From positions 1,736,001-1,800,000 of the forward strand of contig CAVTLA010000001.1 in the NCBI GenBank assembly GCA_963735465.1: DNA of 64,000 nt, given 5' to 3'. This DNA is from DASZHJ01 sp963735465 (GTDB taxonomy: Bacteria > Pseudomonadota > Alphaproteobacteria > ATCC43930 > CGMCC-115725). Of this stretch, positions 60,241 to 64,000 are shown piece by piece. Position numbers and translations under genes: made by a program. Numbering within the stretch: the first letter of the stretch is position 1; each line of letters opens with the position of its first letter. The notes beneath the pieces were generated by a model, which was given only the letters and a program-made list of their open reading frames with translations, was not told the origin of the DNA and ran no database searches.

Positions 60241-60516
60241 ATGACCGACGTGAATGGACAAAGCGCGCAAGAGGCCAGCTTGGCGCTTCTGATCGTGAAG
60301 ACGTTGAATCTCGAAGTCGAGCCGCTGCAGATCGATCCCGAGGCGCCCCTTTATGGCGATGGGCTGGGACTGGACTCCATCGACATGCTGGAGATCGCGC
60401 TTGCGGTGTCGAAGGAGTTCGGCGTGAAGCTCCGGGCCGATGACAAGAACAACAAGCAGGTTTTCAGCTCTCTCCGCAGCCTGAATGGTTACATTCAGTT
60501 ACACCGGGTGGGGTGA
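60241..60516 (+). CDS. acyl carrier protein (aryl-polyene-cluster type)
   Basis: A 91-residue ACP. The phosphopantetheine serine is Ser46 in GDGLGLDSIDMLEIALAVSK. The acidic four-helix layout and the N-terminal QEASLALLIVKTLNLEVEPL match ACPs of aryl-polyene and related fatty-acid-like pathways. It starts the cluster that runs off the right edge, and its stop touches the GTG of the next gene. It would carry the growing polyene or acyl chain. Confidence 0.85.
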   Translation: MTDVNGQSAQEASLALLIVKTLNLEVEPLQIDPEAPLYGDGLGLDSIDMLEIALAVSKEFGVKLRADDKNNKQVFSSLRSLNGYIQLHRVG

Positions 60517-61075
60517 GTGCGCGCTGTCGCCGGCCCCCTGGCTCGGGGAGGATTTATCCTCGCCCTCGCCGTCTGTCCGCTGCTGATCCACATGGCGCTG
60601 TCCGCGGACGGCTGGGCCGGCATCGCGCCCGCGTCGGACACGGCGAAGTACGTGGATTTCGGACTCATCGCCGTGCCCGTGACGATTCACACCGATCGTC
60701 TATACGACGCTGCTGCTGGCCTTCGGCCTGTCGCTGCGGCCGGGCCGGGTCGCCCTCGTCACGGCGCTCGCCCGCAAGATGCACGGCACGATCCCCGACG
60801 ACATGGCGCGCTACACGCGAGGCGTTACCGTTGCCTGGTGCTGCTTCTTCGCCGGTCAGCTCGCGACATCGCTGGCGCTCTTCCTCTGGGCGCCGATCGC
60901 GATCTGGTCGCTGTTCATCAACGTCCTCAATCTACCGCTCTTCATCCTGATGTTCGGGGCGGAGCACGCCTATCGCATGGTCCATCTGCCCAACCCGCCG
61001 CGCTATACGGCGGCGGACGTGAAGCGCATGATGCGTCACATCAAGGATATCGCCTTCAATCAGGCGGGTTCCTGA
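60517..61075 (+). pseudogene. COG4648-type membrane protein (ApeG-like), apparent +1 frameshift
   Basis: The first frame from GTG 60517 gives a membrane start, RGGFILALAVCPLLIHMALS, up to about VPVTIHT. The family continuation TPIVYTTLLLAFGLSLRPGR, RYTRGVTVAWCCFFAGQLAT and SLFINVLNLPLFILMFGAEH lies in the next frame. The shift is at about 60683-60692. The length of 559 bases is one over a multiple of three; repair gives about 185 residues. COG4648 proteins are standard members of aryl-polyene clusters, with unknown biochemistry. It sits between the ACP and AMP-ligase genes as in those clusters. Confidence 0.78.
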
Positions 61076-61127
61076 CGATGCCCGGCGGCCAGCCCGGCGC
61101 GTCTCGCCATCGGAGCGCGTCGCATCG

Positions 61128-62465
61128 ATGACAGACCCGGCGTATCCCCTTCTCAGCCACGACCGGCTCGACGCCGTCATCGCTTATCGCCAGGGGAGGC
61201 CCATCAGCGTCGAGCGGTTCCTGCACGACGTGGCGGCGCTGGCGGCGGCGCTGCCGTCGCGGCGGAATGTGCTCAACCTCTGCTCCGACCGCTACCGCTT
61301 CTCGGTCGGCCTCGCGGCGGCGCTGTGCCGCGAGCAGATCAGCCTGCTGCCGCCGAACGACACGCCGGGTCTCCTCGCCGAGCTCGCCACCGACTATCCC
61401 GATCTCTATTGCCTGACCGACGGCCCGCCGCCGACGGCGCCTTTTCCCACTCTCGCCTATCCCGAGGATCTCGGTGACGCCTCCGCCGAGGCCGTCATCC
61501 CCGCCTTCCCCGCGTCCCAGCGCGCGCTGCTGCTCTTCACCTCGGGCTCGACCGGGCGGCCGAAGCCGTCGCCCAAATCCTGGGGCGCCCTCGTCCGCAG
61601 CGCCCGCGCCGCCGGCGACCGCCTCGGCGTGGGCGCGCTGGCGAACGCCACGGTGGTCGGCACCGTGCCCCATCAGCACAGCTATGGGCTGGAATCGACG
61701 GTCTTCCTGCCGTTGCAGCACGGGCTGGCGCTCCAGGCGGAGCGTCCGCTCTATCCCGGCGACGTCCGCGCCTGCCTCGAGGCGGCGCCGCGCCCGCGGG
61801 TCCTGGTGACGACGCCGATCCATATTCGCGCCCTCGTCGCCGATGGAGAGGCGCTGCCGCCGGCCGATCTCCTGGTGTCCGCCACCGCGCCGTTGGCGCC
61901 CCAGCTCGCCGTCGAGGCGGAGGCGCGGTTCGGCGCGCCGCTCCTGGAGATCTACGGCTGCTCCGAGGCGGGCCAACTCGCGGTGCGCCACACCGCGAAG
62001 ACCTCGGAGTGGCGCTGCATCGACGGCGTGACGCTGCGGCAGGACGACGAGGGCACCTGGGCCAGCGGCGAGGCGGTCGAGACGCCGACGCTACTGCAGG
62101 ATTTCATCGAGCTCTCGACGTCGGACCGGTTCCTGCTGCATGGCCGCATGGCCGATCTCGTGAACATCGCGGGGAAGCGCACCTCCCTTGCCTACCTCAA
62201 TCACCAGGTCAACTCGATCGCCGGCGTCGAGGACGCGGTCTTCCTCATGCCCGAGGAGGACGGCGAGCGGGTGAGCCGCCTGGTCGCCTTCGTCGTGGCG
62301 CCCGGTCTCGCGCCGGAAACGATCCTCGCCGCGCTGCGCCAGCGCATCGATGCCGCCTTCCTGCCGCGGCCGCTGCTCTTCGTGCCCTCGCTGCCGCGCA
62401 ACATGCTGGGAAAGCTGCCGCGCGCGGCACTGCTTCAGCTGATTGCCGAGCACGGCTCGCACTAG
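61128..62465 (+). CDS. AMP-dependent acyl/aryl-ACP ligase (ApeH-like)
   Basis: A 445-residue ANL-family ligase, shorter than CoA ligases. Motifs: P-loop LLLFTSGSTGRPKPSPKSWG (about 135-154), LLEIYGCSEAGQLAVRHTAK, and the reduced C-terminal domain DRFLLHGRMADLVNIAGKRT with final lysine in LPRNMLGKLPR. In aryl-polyene clusters this protein loads a starter acid onto an ACP. Position after the ACP and COG4648 genes supports that role; the starter is unknown. Confidence 0.85.
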   Translation: MTDPAYPLLSHDRLDAVIAYRQGRPISVERFLHDVAALAAALPSRRNVLNLCSDRYRFSVGLAAALCREQISLLPPNDTPGLLAELATDYPDLYCLTDGPPPTAPFPTLAYPEDLGDASAEAVIPAFPASQRALLLFTSGSTGRPKPSPKSWGALVRSARAAGDRLGVGALANATVVGTVPHQHSYGLESTVFLPLQHGLALQAERPLYPGDVRACLEAAPRPRVLVTTPIHIRALVADGEALPPADLLVSATAPLAPQLAVEAEARFGAPLLEIYGCSEAGQLAVRHTAKTSEWRCIDGVTLRQDDEGTWASGEAVETPTLLQDFIELSTSDRFLLHGRMADLVNIAGKRTSLAYLNHQVNSIAGVEDAVFLMPEEDGERVSRLVAFVVAPGLAPETILAALRQRIDAAFLPRPLLFVPSLPRNMLGKLPRAALLQLIAEHGSH

Positions 62466-62469
62466 CGGC

Positions 62470-62775
62470 ATGTGGCAGTCCCTGGAAGTCCGCTTCGCCG
62501 CCGATCACCCGACCGCCGCGGGGCACTTCCCCGGCAACCCCATCATTCCCGGCGCGGTGCTCCTCGACGAGGTGCTGCAGGCGGTGGCGAGCGCCGGCGG
62601 CAACTGGACGGCGATCCGCTCGGCGAAGTTCCTCCAGCCGGTGCGCCCTGGCGAGGCCGTGCTGATCCGCTGGGAGCAGGGCTCTGACGGCCAGGCCAGA
62701 TTCGAATGCCGCGTGCTCGACCCGGAGCGGCTGGCGCTCACCGGAACGGTGCAGCTGGAAGCGACGGCACGGTGA
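62470..62775 (+). CDS. hotdog 3-hydroxyacyl-ACP dehydratase (ApeI-like)
   Basis: A 101-residue single-hotdog protein. The dehydratase motif GHFPGNPIIPGAVLLDEVLQ (about 19-38) with the catalytic His and conserved P-G-V/A-x-x-x-D/E pattern matches FabZ/ApeI. It lacks the length of full FabZ, as ApeI does. It dehydrates the 3-hydroxyacyl-ACP intermediate in each extension round. ATG 62470 follows the ligase stop by four bases. Its stop overlaps the GTG of the acyltransferase (62772-62775). Confidence 0.83.
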   Translation: MWQSLEVRFAADHPTAAGHFPGNPIIPGAVLLDEVLQAVASAGGNWTAIRSAKFLQPVRPGEAVLIRWEQGSDGQARFECRVLDPERLALTGTVQLEATAR

Positions 62776-63674
62776 CATCCGGCGGCGAGCGGCAGGAATG
62801 GACGGTCCGGGCCGAGCGCGGCGCCGTCTCACTGATCAAGCTCTTCGTCTGCGTCGCACTGAGCCTGGGGCGGCCGGTCGCCCGCCTCATCCTCTATCCG
62901 ATCTGCCTCTATTTCCTGATCTTCTCCATCGCCTCGCGCCGGGCGTCGCGAAGCTATCTCGCCCGGATCCTCGGCCGCAAACCCGGCCTGGCGGAGATCT
63001 ACCGGCACTATTTCACCTTCGCAACCTGCGCCCTCGACCGGGTGTTCTTTCTGAACGACCAGCTGCATCTCTTCGACCTGCATGTGTATGGGGAGGAGAT
63101 CGTCATGGAGACCTGGCGGCGCGGCGGTGGCTGCATCCTGCTGGGCGCCCATCTCGGCAGCTTCGAGGCGACCCGGGCGCTGGGGCGCCGCCATGGCGAA
63201 TTGCGGGTCAGCCTGCTGATGTACGAGGAGAACGCGCGCAAGGTGCAGTCGGTGCTGAACGCGATCAATCCCAAGCTTGCGATGGACGTGATCGGCCTTG
63301 GCCGACCCGACGCCATGATCGCCGTTGTGGACCGCCTCGAGCAGGGCGACGTCGTCGGCATCCTTCCCGACCGCAGCATTGCCGGCGAGAGCCAGATCCG
63401 ATACCCGTTCCTCGGTGCGTCCGCCGCCTTTCCCCACGGTCCCTTCCGGGTCGCGGCGCTGCTGAAACGGCCGGTCCTGCTGATGTTCGGCCTCTATCGC
63501 GGCGGGCGGCGCTACGACATCCATTTCGAGGCATTGATGGATCCCTCGGATCCGACGCCGCGGCGCCACGGCGAGGACGCGGAGACGGCGATGCGGCTTT
63601 ACGTCGAGCGGCTGGAGCATTATTGCCGGCTCGCGCCGTTCAATTGGTTCAACTTCTATGATTTCTGGGCCTGA
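62772..63674 (+). CDS. LpxL/HtrB-family acyltransferase (aryl-polyene cluster)
   Basis: A 300-residue membrane-bound acyltransferase. An N-terminal helix region (LIKLFVCVALSLGRPVARLI, LYPICLYFLIFSIASRRASR) precedes the H-x4-D/E motif in LLGAHLGSFEATRALGRRHG and VVGILPDRSIAGESQIRYPF. Lipid A-type acyltransferases of this fold in polyene clusters attach the acyl or polyene chain to a lipid or sugar acceptor. The GTG start is fixed by overlap with the ApeI-like gene. LolA follows after one base. Confidence 0.85.
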   Translation: MTSGGERQEWTVRAERGAVSLIKLFVCVALSLGRPVARLILYPICLYFLIFSIASRRASRSYLARILGRKPGLAEIYRHYFTFATCALDRVFFLNDQLHLFDLHVYGEEIVMETWRRGGGCILLGAHLGSFEATRALGRRHGELRVSLLMYEENARKVQSVLNAINPKLAMDVIGLGRPDAMIAVVDRLEQGDVVGILPDRSIAGESQIRYPFLGASAAFPHGPFRVAALLKRPVLLMFGLYRGGRRYDIHFEALMDPSDPTPRRHGEDAETAMRLYVERLEHYCRLAPFNWFNFYDFWA

Positions 63675-63675
63675 C

Positions 63676-64000
63676 ATGCGCGTCCTCGGGCTGCTCGGCC
63701 TTTTCTGTGCCGTGCTGGCGGCGGTGCCCGCAGGGGCGCAGCAGGGTCAGGCCTGGGGCATCGCGCAATTGATGCAGACCCTGGCCCAGGTAAAATCATC
63801 GTCGGCGCAATTCACCGAGCGCAAGACCATGCGCATGCTGAGCGAGCCGCTGGTGACATCGGGGACCCTGCTCTACCTCGCCCCGGACCAGGTGCAGAAG
63901 ATCACGGTGTTGCCGAAGCGGGAGCGCGTCGCGGTGCGCGGCGACACCGTGACCCTCGACGGCGGCCAGGACGAGCGCAGCCGCACGCTCTCCCTCTCGG
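63676..64000 (+). CDS. LolA-like outer-membrane lipoprotein carrier, N-terminal part (cut by window edge)
   Basis: From ATG 63676, 108 residues are visible. A signal peptide (MRVLGLLGLFCAVLAAVPAG, cleavage near AGAQQ) is followed by LMQTLAQVKSSSAQFTERKT, SGTLLYLAPDQVQKITVLPK and VAVRGDTVTLDGG. This is the LolA-like start found in aryl-polyene clusters (ApeL type), where it probably ferries the product across the periplasm. The open frame continues beyond the window. Confidence 0.83.
   Translation, partial: MRVLGLLGLFCAVLAAVPAGAQQGQAWGIAQLMQTLAQVKSSSAQFTERKTMRMLSEPLVTSGTLLYLAPDQVQKITVLPKRERVAVRGDTVTLDGGQDERSRTLSLS

Noticed and set aside
60488..60509. GTTACA-TTCA-GTTACA direct repeat resembling OmpR-type half-sites
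   Set aside because: It lies inside the ACP coding sequence, lacks the GCC core of the shared palindrome and has no promoter-like context.
1..64000. CRISPR arrays, tRNA or rRNA genes, insertion sequences, integrases, phage genes
   Set aside because: None of the expected repeat spacing, cloverleaf, transposase or integrase motifs were seen on either strand.

Overview
The window is GC-rich, densely coded DNA from an alphaproteobacterium. The evidence is a cyo-type quinol oxidase, a parE of alphaproteobacterial type, a VirA-like sensor kinase of the kind seen in Bradyrhizobium and relatives, several TRAP and ABC uptake systems, and GTG or ATGA-coupled starts. Genus cannot be fixed from the sequence alone; Hyphomicrobiales or Rhodospirillales are the best guesses. 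No rRNA, tRNA, CRISPR array, insertion sequence or phage gene was recognised.

Left part (1-18.6 kb). Two LysE-type exporters, a YciA-like thioesterase and a cysteine-cluster protein on the minus strand face parE, which carries an apparent single-base frameshift. A catabolic island follows: a frameshifted LysR regulator, an EhuBCD-like amino-acid/ectoine-type ABC importer without an ATPase gene, a crotonase, a CaiC-like acyl-CoA ligase, an ornithine-cyclodeaminase-like protein, a zinc-free alcohol-dehydrogenase-like reductase and a frameshifted flavin monooxygenase. A three-subunit molybdenum hydroxylase (FAD, 2Fe-2S and Mo subunits) and a cardiolipin synthase complete this part.

Middle part (18.8-43.3 kb). 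An RND efflux pair, a topoisomerase IB, cyoABCD, a DUF4236 mini-protein, an Asp/Glu-racemase-like protein without the usual catalytic cysteines, a DUF2141 secreted protein, a second RND pair, a complete TRAP transporter, and a livK-H-M-GF operon in which the two ATPases are fused into one polypeptide.

Right part (43.5-64 kb). A carboxymuconolactone-decarboxylase remnant lies beside a MoaD/ThiS-like protein paired with an Asp-box propeller, divergent from a MarR regulator whose promoter contains a perfect palindrome. Next come metC-like and class IV aminotransferase genes, a GNAT protein and threonine synthase. The most unusual block is 50-59.5 kb: an OmpR-type regulator, a VirA-like sensor kinase (DAHL, GAF, HisKA, HATPase, degenerate receiver), a di-heme peroxidase, a DUF1127-tailed protein, a membrane-anchored cytochrome c with a nitronate monooxygenase, an FAD-linked oxidase and a methyltransferase. 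Three transcription units here share a palindrome, consensus RTTRCRGCCGTAAC, placed 78-79 nt before each start codon on either strand. They look like one undescribed redox regulon. The window ends in the first half of an aryl-polyene-like biosynthetic cluster (ACP, COG4648 membrane protein, AMP ligase, ApeI-like dehydratase, LpxL-like acyltransferase, LolA-like protein).

Four genes (parE, lysR, flavin monooxygenase, COG4648 protein) each differ from an intact frame by exactly one base. Base-calling errors are the simplest reading for parE; real decay remains possible for the accessory genes.
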